In this document: piece by piece, positions 18,056-25,348 of the stretch
Numbering within the stretch: the first letter of the stretch is position 1
Layout of the letters: every line of letters starts with the position of its first letter
NCBI GenBank assembly: GCA_035510455.1
Contig: DATKHB010000004.1
Span: forward strand, 1 to 57,619
Origin: DATKGL01 sp035510455
Lineage (GTDB): Bacteria; Patescibacteriota; Saccharimonadia; Saccharimonadales; UBA4665
Direction: 5' to 3'
Length of the DNA stretch: 57,619 bases
Program-made: the position numbers and the translations under genes
The notes under the pieces: model-generated
The model's database searches: none
Seen by the model: only the letters and a program-made list of their open reading frames with translations
Told to the model about the DNA's origin: nothing

Positions 18056-18409
18056 CTAATTAGCGACAGTAGCGCTTGGAGACACAGCTACAAGTGCTTT
18101 TGCCACTGAGCTGCTTTGTACCCGACTAACCGACTGAAGACGAGCGGACGTAACCTGTAGCTGACTATATTGGTTCTGGAGTTGTGATTGTTGCTGTTGC
18201 AGACTATTCAGCTGATAACCATAGGTGTTTGTTTTAGTGACCTGAGTTAGGTACAAAAGGCCCAAGAGGCAAGCTAAGACAATAAGAATAATTGTGTTGG
18301 TCACGGGACCAAGCCTTCGGTCTTGAACCTTAAAACTAATTGAATTTTGATGTCTGTTGGCGACGTTCTTTTGATACCTACCGATAGCTAAACTATTTGA
18401 ATATGTCAT
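18056..18409 (-). CDS. ftsL: FtsL-like divisome protein
   Basis: This 117-residue bitopic protein has a basic cytoplasmic N-terminus, one transmembrane helix (about 36-56, TNTIILIVLACLLGLLYLTQV) and a Gln/Ser-rich coiled-coil outer part (LNSLQQQQSQLQNQYSQLQ). These features and the position between rsmH and ftsI identify it as FtsL-like; sequence identity is not informative. An A-rich leader, with no Shine-Dalgarno sequence, precedes the ATG. Confidence 0.75.
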   Translation of the reverse strand: MTYSNSLAIGRYQKNVANRHQNSISFKVQDRRLGPVTNTIILIVLACLLGLLYLTQVTKTNTYGYQLNSLQQQQSQLQNQYSQLQVTSARLQSVSRVQSSSVAKALVAVSPSATVAN

Positions 18410-18585
18410 ATCTCTTAATCTTTTTTATTTTTATGTTTGTTTTTGGTGAGAGGTGCCTAGGGAATGAACCCTCGACACCACAAACCACCATTTCTGCAAA
18501 GATGTGAAAAGTCTAAACGACCTTTACACGAACTTTGTAGGAGCGGGAGCTGCTTTTAACCTGTATAGGCACTGTAGCATCCCTT

Positions 18586-19470
18586 CTATTTTTTTATTTT
18601 CGCTACGGCCCGTAGTTTTGCGCTACGTGCACGCGGATTAAAAACTAGTTCATTTTTGTTGCCAGTGACTGGTCTCTTAGTCAGAAGTCTAAGAACGGCA
18701 TCGTATCTGTTACCCGATAATTCACCAAACATTTGTTTGACCAGTCTGTCCTCTAAGCTATGGAAGCTGATAACCACAAGTCTTCCATCTGGAGTCAGAA
18801 GATCTACCCATATAGGTAGGCTCTGGCTTAGTAGCTCAAGCTCGTCATTTACAGCTATACGTAATGCTTGAAATGTCCGAGTCGCTGGATGGATCTTGTG
18901 ATATCCGGGCCACGCTTTGGCAACAATTTTTGCGAGTTCTTGCGTGGAGTAAATAGGTCGATTTTTAACAATCTCACGTCCTATTCTCTTAGCCTTCGGG
19001 TCTTCCCCATATATTGATATTAGCCTTATAAGATCTTTCTCATTAAATTTATTAACAACCTCATCAGCTGTTAGCAACTGAGACTGATCCATACGCATAT
19101 CTAAGGGGCCGTCATTCATAATGCTAAAACCACGACTCGCCATATTAAGGTGCGGTGATGATACTCCCAAATCAGCCAATATCATATCGAATGTTTTATT
19201 TTCTTTTTTGAGCCTAAGACTGGCCTTATAAAAATCGTTTTTAACGATATTAATGGGCTGCTTAGCAAACTTGTTATTCAGAGCATCAATAGCTACTTGA
19301 TCTCTATCGACAAGCGTGACTCCTTTGGGGTTATTAGTCATCTTGAGGACTGCCTCGGCGTGACCTCCGTATCCGGCCGTAACATCTAAGTAAGTGTCAC
19401 CTGCTTCCGGGTTTAGGTATTCAATAACCTCGTCTAATAAAACGGGTATGTGTTGGTTGGTTTGTTGCAT
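18586..19470 (-). CDS. rsmH: 16S rRNA (cytosine-1402-N4)-methyltransferase RsmH
   Basis: RsmH methylates C1402 of 16S rRNA. Visible family motifs are IPVLLDEVIEYL near the N-terminus, the SAM-binding DVTAGYGGHAEAVL, DLGVSSPHLN, the GPLDMRMD motif and FHSLEDRLVK near the C-terminus. At 294 residues it is typical. A 346-bp leader separates it from mraZ, holding a long hairpin and A-rich tracts. A gap of 176 bp with no gene follows before ftsL. Confidence 0.96.
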   Translation of the reverse strand: MQQTNQHIPVLLDEVIEYLNPEAGDTYLDVTAGYGGHAEAVLKMTNNPKGVTLVDRDQVAIDALNNKFAKQPINIVKNDFYKASLRLKKENKTFDMILADLGVSSPHLNMASRGFSIMNDGPLDMRMDQSQLLTADEVVNKFNEKDLIRLISIYGEDPKAKRIGREIVKNRPIYSTQELAKIVAKAWPGYHKIHPATRTFQALRIAVNDELELLSQSLPIWVDLLTPDGRLVVISFHSLEDRLVKQMFGELSGNRYDAVLRLLTKRPVTGNKNELVFNPRARSAKLRAVAKIKK

Positions 19471-19816
19471 CTTTTCTTGTTTTTTATTTTTGTTTTTGCA
19501 AGATCACCTAATCAGCAGCCAATTTTTTGTTTTTTGATGTTTTTGTTTTTGTAGTGACGATTCAATCGTATGTAAAGAAGTGTTAAACGAGATTTTAAAA
19601 ATCTTGAAACTTCTTACTCTTGAATCATCAAGTTGAGAGACTTATGTGAGGTGGAGTTTTGGGAGGTGTTTTTGTAAGAGAAAGTGCAAGGGTTTTTAAT
19701 GGTGGTTACCCTAAGCCACCTATTGACTGCCGAATAGCTAATCTCGAGTCGTAAATCTGATTAGTCCGACGCTGCTTTAAGTTGTTAAAGAACTGGCAAG
19801 TTACGGTTTGTAATAT
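19471..19816 (-). promoter_or_regulatory. mraZ-rsmH intergenic leader with A-rich tracts
   Basis: No gene is seen in these 346 bp. On the minus strand, the part next to the rsmH start (19471-19498 and 19522-19551) consists of CAAAAAC-like tracts made almost only of A with single C residues. Similar tracts lie before mraZ (20199-20212) and ftsL (18419-18442). They may act as unstructured ribosome-loading sites replacing a Shine-Dalgarno sequence, which is absent at these genes. The role is inferred. Confidence 0.5.
19559..19626 (-). other. Long imperfect hairpin in the rsmH leader
   Basis: Three nested complementary segments form one 68-nt stem: GATTCAA (19559-19565) with TTGAATC (19620-19626), AAGAAGT (19575-19581) with ACTTCTT (19609-19615), and AGATT (19590-19594) with AATCT (19600-19604). 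There is no T-run. It may be an RNA processing or attenuation element between mraZ and rsmH. Confidence 0.55.
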
Positions 19817-20176
19817 TCAGTCAGCCATCAGCCGCCAATATTTACCTGTTCGCACTGCCGAAATCCCCCGGTTAATACCTGCGTAATCCAGTAGATGCTG
19901 CTCGATCGTGATTCGACCCTGTTTAGCATCTATGCTACTGTCTACCTTACCCATCCGGAACTGAACGTTTAGGTCGGCGGTCTTTTCGTCCAAGATATTA
20001 CCTTGGAGCACCGGCTCGACTTCTTGTTCCCATACATTCCTTGGGTACAGATGTAAATAGTTTTGGAATCCGCGAGTTAAGACTACCCCGCTCGTAAACT
20101 CGGCTCGAATCTCAGCTGGTATTGTTAACCGCCGTTTGTCGTCAAGCTTACGTTGGAAATAATCTACCGTGGCCAT
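19817..20176 (-). CDS. mraZ: Transcriptional regulator MraZ
   Basis: MraZ is the dcw-cluster repressor; it is built from two SpoVT/AbrB-like halves that form a ring. The first half starts DYFQRKLDDKRRLTIPAEIR and the second contains KQGRITIEQHLLDYAGI. At 119 residues it is shorter than the usual ~140, mainly in the C-terminal end. It heads the cluster, and the repeats just upstream match its expected operator. Confidence 0.94.
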   Translation of the reverse strand: MATVDYFQRKLDDKRRLTIPAEIRAEFTSGVVLTRGFQNYLHLYPRNVWEQEVEPVLQGNILDEKTADLNVQFRMGKVDSSIDAKQGRITIEQHLLDYAGINRGISAVRTGKYWRLMAD

Positions 20177-20234
20177 ATGTTAATTTAACTTACGAGTGGT
20201 TTTTGTTTTTGTCTGAGTAATCTATTTTGGATTA

Positions 20235-20280
20235 CCCACGATTACCCACTGACATGAATATACTACCCACAACTACCCAC
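20235..20280 (-). promoter_or_regulatory. mraZ: MraZ operator: four phased GTGGG boxes
   Basis: On the minus strand GTGGG occurs at 20276-20280, 20266-20270, 20245-20249 and 20235-20239. Start-to-start distances are 10, 21 and 10 bp, that is one, two and one helical turns, so all boxes face one side of the DNA. MraZ is known to bind TGGG-type repeats spaced by 5 bp upstream of its own gene. One pair lies in the promoter spacer and the other over the predicted start site, which fits autorepression. Confidence 0.85.
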
Positions 20281-20286
20281 TTACAA
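20257..20286 (-). promoter_or_regulatory. Candidate promoter of mraZ and the dcw cluster
   Basis: TTGTAA (20281-20286), 18-bp spacer, TATATT (20257-20262). The spacer contains two MraZ boxes. The predicted start is near 20250, inside the second box pair. Confidence 0.65.
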
Positions 20287-20299
20287 GGAGATTCTATAT

Positions 20300-20327
20300 A
20301 AAAAGTGGTGTTTCTGACACCACTTTT
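20300..20327 (-). terminator. Intrinsic terminator after the LysM-like gene
   Basis: An 11-bp stem, AAAAGTGGTGT (20301-20311) with ACACCACTTTT (20317-20327), with a 5-nt loop. On the minus strand it ends in TTTTT, separating the LysM-like gene from the mraZ promoter 14 bp further on. It is also nearly symmetrical on the other strand. Confidence 0.82.
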
Positions 20328-20360
20328 CCACAGTTTTACAATAATTTAGACTTATCCACA
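20324..20360 (+). promoter_or_regulatory. DnaA-box-like pair upstream of mraZ
   Basis: TTATCCACA at 20352-20360 is a perfect consensus DnaA box. TTTTCCACA at 20324-20332 differs at one base and shares the orientation, 28 bp away. Two boxes do not make an origin; no dnaA or dnaN gene is nearby. Confidence 0.45.
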
Positions 20361-20406
20361 ATATATAGCGTAGCTGGCTTAGCCTTGTCCGCTATTTAAA
20401 TTAATC

Positions 20407-20790
20407 CTATTGTACTTCTTTTCCTATGCGTGAATTCTCAGGTACTGGGACTCTCTCGCCTGGCTGAACAGCGGTACTGCCTAAAGCCTGCTCAATTTCA
20501 TCAACTACGGGTCGTGGATCGCCTTCAGGGCCTACTGCAGCTTGTGCAATTTGCCACTCCGTACCCAAACCCTTTTGGGGGTTAACTACCACTACCTTGT
20601 GTGGACCCTTCGCAATGTTGGGGGTAGGGGCAAATGCAATATGAGCGATCCCTTCTACGGCATTAGGGCCTTCCGTAGCAGCTAGGGACCCAACCCCTGC
20701 TCCTAACACCGCTCCAGCTGCAAATATACGCAGTGGGCTCGGACGACGTGGTCGTCGCGCAAGGCTGGCGGGATCAATATTATTTTTCAT
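20407..20790 (-). CDS. Small membrane or exported protein with LysM-like domain
   Basis: The protein is 127 residues from the ATG at 20790. An upstream in-frame start at 20829 is rejected because it lies within the promoter. A basic N-terminus (ARRPRRPSPLR) precedes a hydrophobic helix (about 22-40), a signal or anchor. The C-terminal 60 residues resemble a LysM module: VVVVNPQKGLGTEWQIAQ, a spacer with GDPRPVVDEIEQALG, then VQPGERVPVP. LysM binds peptidoglycan GlcNAc, so it may attach to the cell wall. It forms a single-gene transcript with its own promoter and terminator just before the dcw cluster. The domain match is weak. Confidence 0.65.
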   Translation of the reverse strand: MKNNIDPASLARRPRRPSPLRIFAAGAVLGAGVGSLAATEGPNAVEGIAHIAFAPTPNIAKGPHKVVVVNPQKGLGTEWQIAQAAVGPEGDPRPVVDEIEQALGSTAVQPGERVPVPENSRIGKEVQ

Positions 20791-20800
20791 AATAGTGCAT

Positions 20801-20829
20801 ATTATAACAAGGATAAGTACTATTGTCAA
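20801..20829 (-). promoter_or_regulatory. Perfect consensus promoter of the LysM-like gene
   Basis: TTGACA (20824-20829), 17-bp spacer, TATAAT (20801-20806). The -10 box ends 10 nt before the ATG at 20790, so the transcript has almost no leader. Confidence 0.88.
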
Positions 20830-20839
20830 TGATAAAATA

Positions 20840-21472
20840 CTACTTTATCTCTGTACTTTCACCATTATTCAAGACAATTACATCAAATTTACCATCCGAA
20901 GATAATAATCTTTTATAAAAGTTTGGATCTGCCGGAAAATATTCATAATGAATTGGGATTACCGTGTTACAGCCGACACTTTCTATAAATTCATGAACAT
21001 CTCTTGGACTAATATCTGGCCCAGCGATCGGAACTGCAGTTGTTTGAACGGTAAGGTCGCTAATTTTAATACCGTCTCCGGGGTGGAAGAACGTTGATTC
21101 AATGACATATCCGGTATTTTGTGGCCCAGGGCTACCATCTACCATTGCGCAATGCGGTAGATCTCTTGCCTTGATCTTAAATCCAGCTACCTCAAACTCT
21201 TCATTGTCGCTGATTGTTTTATTAACTAAATTGCCCAACATCTTGGTCGCGCTCTCGTTAGCGACGACAGGTATACCCGCCTGCCCTACTAGAGCGATAA
21301 TCAGAGAGGGGTCGGCGTGATCTGGGTGCTCATGAGTTATTAAGATTGCATCTAGGGGTAATAGATCAGTTGCTTTATATTTACCAGTCACTAGTGAACC
21401 GGGGTCTATAATAATTCTTTTGTTATCTCTTTCAATTAGTAAACAGCTCTGGGGATATTTAGTTACCTTCAT
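20840..21472 (-). CDS. MBL-fold metal-dependent hydrolase (UlaG/UPF0173-like)
   Basis: This 210-residue single-domain metallo-beta-lactamase fold protein starts with KVTKYPQSCLLIERDNKRIIIDPG and carries the metal motif THEHPDHAD at about 46-54. A downstream His in DLPHCAM and a final IPIHYEYFP supply further ligands. Relatives are L-ascorbate-6-phosphate lactonases and uncharacterised hydrolases; the substrate is unknown. AGGAGA lies 11 nt before the ATG. It stands between def and the LysM-like gene with its own leader. Confidence 0.85.
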   Translation of the reverse strand: MKVTKYPQSCLLIERDNKRIIIDPGSLVTGKYKATDLLPLDAILITHEHPDHADPSLIIALVGQAGIPVVANESATKMLGNLVNKTISDNEEFEVAGFKIKARDLPHCAMVDGSPGPQNTGYVIESTFFHPGDGIKISDLTVQTTAVPIAGPDISPRDVHEFIESVGCNTVIPIHYEYFPADPNFYKRLLSSDGKFDVIVLNNGESTEIK

Positions 21473-21562
21473 AATTTGTTATTCTCCTAGTTATTGCTAT
21501 CTAATTGTACATTCTAATGTCCGTGATTAACTGTAATTTTTCTAACAAACTAGGGTCTTAGA

Positions 21563-22105
21563 TTATTGAACCATCCGTTTCTTATATTCTGAAACGGTCA
21601 TGTATGTTTTAGTATCCCTTACCTTATCAACAAACAGTACGCCGTTTAAGTGATCGGTTTCATGCTGCAGCACATGGGCTAGAATATCGTCGAATATCTT
21701 AGTATGTTTCTTTGCGTTTTCGTCTAGATACTCGACCTGGACCTTTTTATAGCGCAGAGCTTTCGCGTAAGGAAAATTTCTAGTGCCACCAAAGCTCACG
21801 CAACCCTCCCACAAGCCAGTCCTGCTACCAAAAGCTTTAATAATCTTCGGGTTTATAATGACAAAACCAATAGTGGGGTTTTTAGGCCTCGAGGGAGTAG
21901 GCTTAACGCTTATAACGGATATAGCTACCGATTTACCAATCTGCGGAGCGGCTAGACCCACCCCATATTCTCTGCCCTCTATAGTGGTTTTCATATCTGC
22001 TATTAGCTGTTGAATTTCCGATGATAATATCTCGTCCTTGCTAAGAAGTTTGGCTGGCGTCCTGAGAACCGGGTCGCCGAATTGACGTGCTCTTAAATAT
22101 ACCAT
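21563..22105 (-). CDS. def: Peptide deformylase
   Basis: Deformylase removes the formyl group from new protein N-termini. The three family motifs are present: GVGLAAPQIG, EGCVS (with the metal Cys) and QHETDHLNG (HExxH with the catalytic Glu). The length of 180 residues is typical. A TTG three bases upstream is also possible, but the ATG at 22105 has AGGG at a good distance inside the end of glyQS. It lies 9 bp after glyQS. Confidence 0.95.
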   Translation of the reverse strand: MVYLRARQFGDPVLRTPAKLLSKDEILSSEIQQLIADMKTTIEGREYGVGLAAPQIGKSVAISVISVKPTPSRPKNPTIGFVIINPKIIKAFGSRTGLWEGCVSFGGTRNFPYAKALRYKKVQVEYLDENAKKHTKIFDDILAHVLQHETDHLNGVLFVDKVRDTKTYMTVSEYKKRMVQ

Positions 22106-22114
22106 CAACGAACC

Positions 22115-23458
22115 CTAAACTATGATGGCCCCAATTATATCGTCAATTTTTACTCTTTTTTGCTCAGTACTGTCTCGGTCACGAATCGTGACAGATTTAT
22201 CGTTGAGAGATTCAAAATCCACAGTAACGCAGTAAGGAGTGCCTATCTCGTCTTGACGTCTGTAGCGCCTGCCAATACTTTGGGTCTCATCGTACTCAAT
22301 ATTCCAAACCGTACCTTGAGTCAACTTATCAAACACATTTCTAGCTAAATTAGACAGCTCCTCTTTTTTGCTAAGTGGCAATACTGCAACTGTAACCGGT
22401 GAAAGTTTTGGGTTTAACCTTAAAACTATTCTTTTTTCTCCGTTAATCTCATCCTCATCGTACGCATTGACCAAAACGGCCATCAGTAACCTACCAAGAC
22501 CTACCGAACTTTCGATAACATATGGTATGTAACGCTCGTTGCTGACATCGTCGAAAAACGTCAGATCTTTTCCGCTAACTTTCATATGGTTCTTTAAGTC
22601 GTAGTCAGTTCGATTATGGGTACCCCATAACTCCTTAAAGCCGTGAGGAAACTTGAAGTAAATATCGTGAGCGGCTTTGGCGTAATGAGCTCTTTCCTTT
22701 GAGTCATGCTCGTGCCATTGCAAGTTAGATTCTTGAAAACCTAATCGCTTTACCAGAAAATCCCAAGTAAAATTTTTCCATTTTTCATAATTTTCAGCTT
22801 GGGAATCCGGCTTAATGAAGTACTGCAGCTCCATTTGTTCAAGTTCGCGAACTCTAAATATGAAGTCTCGCGGACTAATCTCGTTACGAAAAGCCTTGCC
22901 TACTTGTCCAATACCAAAAGGGATCTTGCTCCGGGTCGTCTCTCTTACGTTCTCAAAATTAGTGAAAATTGGTCCTGCTGTCTCTGGTCTTAAGTAGGCT
23001 AACGAATTATCGTCTTCGAGTGGGCCAACCCATGTTTTCATCATCATGTTGAAATATCGAGGTTCGCTAATGGGATTGCCTTCAGGCGATTTTTTATCCT
23101 TCAACAACTCTTTAAGTTCCTCTAGATCGGTAGAGTCTGTTTCGGCAATATGATCAGCTCGGTATCTCTTCTTGGTGACCAAGTCCTCTACCATCGGATC
23201 GTTAAAGCCTGAAATATGGCCGCTAGCCTCCCATAATTTAGCGTTTTGAATTATTGCTCCGTCAATTCCAAAAACGTTTGAATTTTCTCTGACGACTGCC
23301 TGCCACCACATAGACTTAAGATTGTTTATTAACTCTACGCCGTACGGGCCATAGTCCCAAAAGCCAGCCAATCCACCATAAATTTCACTTGCTTGAAACA
23401 CGAATCCGCGTCTTTTACACAGAGAGGTTAATTGTTCAAGGCTGATGGATGCGCTCAT
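22115..23458 (-). CDS. glyQS: Glycyl-tRNA synthetase, alpha2 type
   Basis: This class II synthetase charges tRNA-Gly. It is the single-chain eukaryote/archaea/Gram-positive type, not the alpha/beta type. Visible are LCKRRGFVFQASEIYGGLAGFWDYGPYG at the N-terminus, RYFNMMMKTWVGP, the motif 2 region FRNEISPRDFIFRVREFE-like sequence and motif 3 VIESSVGLGRLLMAVL. The C-terminal anticodon-binding domain ends with GRRYRRQDEIGTPYCVTVDF. The length of 447 residues is typical. It follows recO and precedes def closely. Confidence 0.96.
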   Translation of the reverse strand: MSASISLEQLTSLCKRRGFVFQASEIYGGLAGFWDYGPYGVELINNLKSMWWQAVVRENSNVFGIDGAIIQNAKLWEASGHISGFNDPMVEDLVTKKRYRADHIAETDSTDLEELKELLKDKKSPEGNPISEPRYFNMMMKTWVGPLEDDNSLAYLRPETAGPIFTNFENVRETTRSKIPFGIGQVGKAFRNEISPRDFIFRVRELEQMELQYFIKPDSQAENYEKWKNFTWDFLVKRLGFQESNLQWHEHDSKERAHYAKAAHDIYFKFPHGFKELWGTHNRTDYDLKNHMKVSGKDLTFFDDVSNERYIPYVIESSVGLGRLLMAVLVNAYDEDEINGEKRIVLRLNPKLSPVTVAVLPLSKKEELSNLARNVFDKLTQGTVWNIEYDETQSIGRRYRRQDEIGTPYCVTVDFESLNDKSVTIRDRDSTEQKRVKIDDIIGAIIV

Positions 23459-23467
23459 TTAAACAGA

Positions 23468-24160
23468 TTATAACCGAATATAGACGTCTCGCATAGCTTG
23501 AGCTAGGGGTAGAATATCAACAATCAGAGAATCTATGTCAGTTATTCTTTGTAGCGAGCCGGGATTATTATCGCCGAAGCCAAGTCTCAGCAGCTTTATA
23601 TGTTTCGCAGAAAACTTCCCCAGAGCTGAATGTTGGAAAGTCATAGTGTCGATATCAAAATTATAACGAGTCTCTTCAATTAAATTTATGCCCTGATCAT
23701 CTGTTAAAAGATTCGGCGTATGACCGTCCAGTTTTAACAACTGCATAATAAACCACTCTCTGACTAAATCGAGCTTGATGGCTGGGTCATCAAGCGCTGC
23801 GAACAAATATCTTAGTAGATCAAAATATTCCGAACCCAATCTATCTTCGGTCGACGAGTCTAGTTGCTTTAGCATCTCATAACCGAGCATAGTTCGATCA
23901 ATATCCTTAACTATATTATGATAATGCTTAATTAAGCGGGTAGAAATAAGCGTACCAAGACTATGCTTGCCTTCTATAAATGAGATATCACTTACGCTAA
24001 AGAACTCTATCCCGCCAGCTAGCTTAGATTTAGATTTTCGTACACCTTTGGCTATTAAGCTTTGCTTACCAAACTCTGAAGTTATGAAAGAAATTATCCT
24101 ATCGGCTTCACCGTAGTTGGTCCGTCGGAGAATAACACCTTGAGTATTATGTTTTATCAT
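23468..24160 (-). CDS. recO: DNA repair protein RecO
   Basis: RecO loads RecA at gaps with RecR. The N-terminal OB fold starts TQGVILRRTNYGEADRIISFIT and contains KGVRKSKSKLAGGIEFF. The C-terminal part is helical and lacks the four-cysteine zinc motif found in many RecO proteins. At 230 residues it is normal. Its ATGA start overlaps the stop of the upstream receiver gene by 4 bp, and glyQS follows after 9 bp. Confidence 0.92.
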   Translation of the reverse strand: MIKHNTQGVILRRTNYGEADRIISFITSEFGKQSLIAKGVRKSKSKLAGGIEFFSVSDISFIEGKHSLGTLISTRLIKHYHNIVKDIDRTMLGYEMLKQLDSSTEDRLGSEYFDLLRYLFAALDDPAIKLDLVREWFIMQLLKLDGHTPNLLTDDQGINLIEETRYNFDIDTMTFQHSALGKFSAKHIKLLRLGFGDNNPGSLQRITDIDSLIVDILPLAQAMRDVYIRL

Positions 24161-24555
24161 ACACTTTTGCTGGATGGGGTTTTGATACTAATCCTGGATA
24201 CCTCTTCTAAAAGCTGACGTAAACTCGTACGAGGTTTGTATAGGAATGTTTTTACGTTTAAGTTTTTATACAAAGTCTTATTGCTACGAAACTCTTCGCT
24301 GGCGATAAGCGAATTAACGATGACGGGTATATCACTCCACTCTGGATATGATCTAAATTCATACAAGAATTCTATCCCGTTATGACCCATTAACTGAATC
24401 TCCATAATAACTAGATCAGGCTTAAGCTGATCGGCAGCATTGATCGCCTCCTGGGCTTCGCTAGCTATAACTACATCGTGGCCATCGTGAATCAAAGCCT
24501 GCTCGTAGACATCAGCTAGTATTTTATCCGGTTCTATAAGCAGAACTTGGCTCAA
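24157..24555 (-). CDS. Pseudo-receiver (response regulator without phospho-Asp)
   Basis: The 132-residue protein has the receiver fold (VLLIEPDKILADVYEQAL; PDLVIMEIQLMGHNGIEFL; FLYKPR). The phospho-accepting Asp is replaced by Glu at residue 52 (DLVIMEI instead of DLxxxDI), and the acidic triad is reduced to E8-P-D10. It therefore cannot take a phosphoryl group in the normal way; Glu may mimic the phosphorylated state. It starts with TTG, with AAGGAA about 9 nt upstream, 13 bp after a kinase-like gene that has also lost its key residues, and overlaps recO by 4 bp. Confidence 0.82.
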   Translation of the reverse strand: MSQVLLIEPDKILADVYEQALIHDGHDVVIASEAQEAINAADQLKPDLVIMEIQLMGHNGIEFLYEFRSYPEWSDIPVIVNSLIASEEFRSNKTLYKNLNVKTFLYKPRTSLRQLLEEVSRISIKTPSSKSV

Positions 24556-24568
24556 TTTAATCGTTTCC

Positions 24569-25300
24569 TTATATTAAGTTCAGCTGTGCGCTAGGATGAA
24601 GACTGACCGATAGGCCACTTAATCGGTTATAACGAGCAGTTTTCAGTTCACTGGTCATCGATTTTAATATTTTATAAGCCACAAATATCCCCGCAGCACT
24701 CGAACTCGATAAGTTATTGAGTGGTTGCTTGAACTTTCCGTACCATATACAGGCAGCGCGAAGTTGCTTGGCCGATATGCTCTTGCCTTCTCCGTACACT
24801 CCGGCGGCAATTCTATCTGATTTTCGGTGAGCTACTAGTCTTACTATCTTAGACTTATCGTTAGTTGTCAGATTATTTGCTTGTATAAAGGAGTAAGTTA
24901 AGCTCAAAAAAGCAGCCTGCAGACCCGCCGGATTAGCCATCACTAATTTTCTGTTGTGTTCGACATCAAGTTGCAAATCTATGTCATATTGCTTAGCCAA
25001 CCCGTCTAAGCTATGCATGACATCGTATAGAACCGAGTTTATAGATGTAGGTTGTAGATCCAAACCGCTTTGTTTATCGGCTATCTGTAATCCTAACAGA
25101 TAGCTTTCCACTAAATTTAGGGCTGTGCTGGCATTCTGCCGGACGCTCTCTAGAGAATTTTGCGTATAGTCAGCTTTTAATAGCGCCAGTTCACTACCCC
25201 TTATAATGTGCAGTAAAGGCATTCTCAATTCTTCAGCTAGGGCTTCAAGCATAACGTGTGAATCAGATAGATTATGCTTTTGATCCAATACGCGTGACAT
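24569..25300 (-). CDS. Histidine-kinase-like pseudokinase
   Basis: The protein resembles the HisKA plus HATPase core of a sensor kinase without any sensor or membrane part. The H-box reads ALAEELRMPLL, so the catalytic His of SHELRTPL is Glu. The N box lacks its Asn, G1 reads VYGEGKS (the ATP-binding Asp is lost) and G2 reads SSSAAGIFVAYK. It should neither bind ATP normally nor phosphorylate. A TTG at 25312 is an alternative start. A TGCTATACT extended -10 lies upstream. With the receiver downstream it forms a pair that has lost phosphotransfer and may have become structural. Confidence 0.75.
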   Translation of the reverse strand: MSRVLDQKHNLSDSHVMLEALAEELRMPLLHIIRGSELALLKADYTQNSLESVRQNASTALNLVESYLLGLQIADKQSGLDLQPTSINSVLYDVMHSLDGLAKQYDIDLQLDVEHNRKLVMANPAGLQAAFLSLTYSFIQANNLTTNDKSKIVRLVAHRKSDRIAAGVYGEGKSISAKQLRAACIWYGKFKQPLNNLSSSSAAGIFVAYKILKSMTSELKTARYNRLSGLSVSLHPSAQLNLI

Positions 25301-25348
25301 AGTTCGATTCAACCCTCGCTTTTCTGGTATCAGTATAGCACTGTCAAA

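Noticed and set aside
18421..18585. tRNA-like element in the rsmH-ftsL gap
   Set aside because: A GAATGAACCC stretch resembles a T-arm, but no acceptor or anticodon stem can be built around it.
20324..20360. Chromosomal replication origin at the DnaA boxes
   Set aside because: Only two boxes, no dnaA/dnaN/rpmH neighbours and no AT-rich unwinding region with phased boxes.
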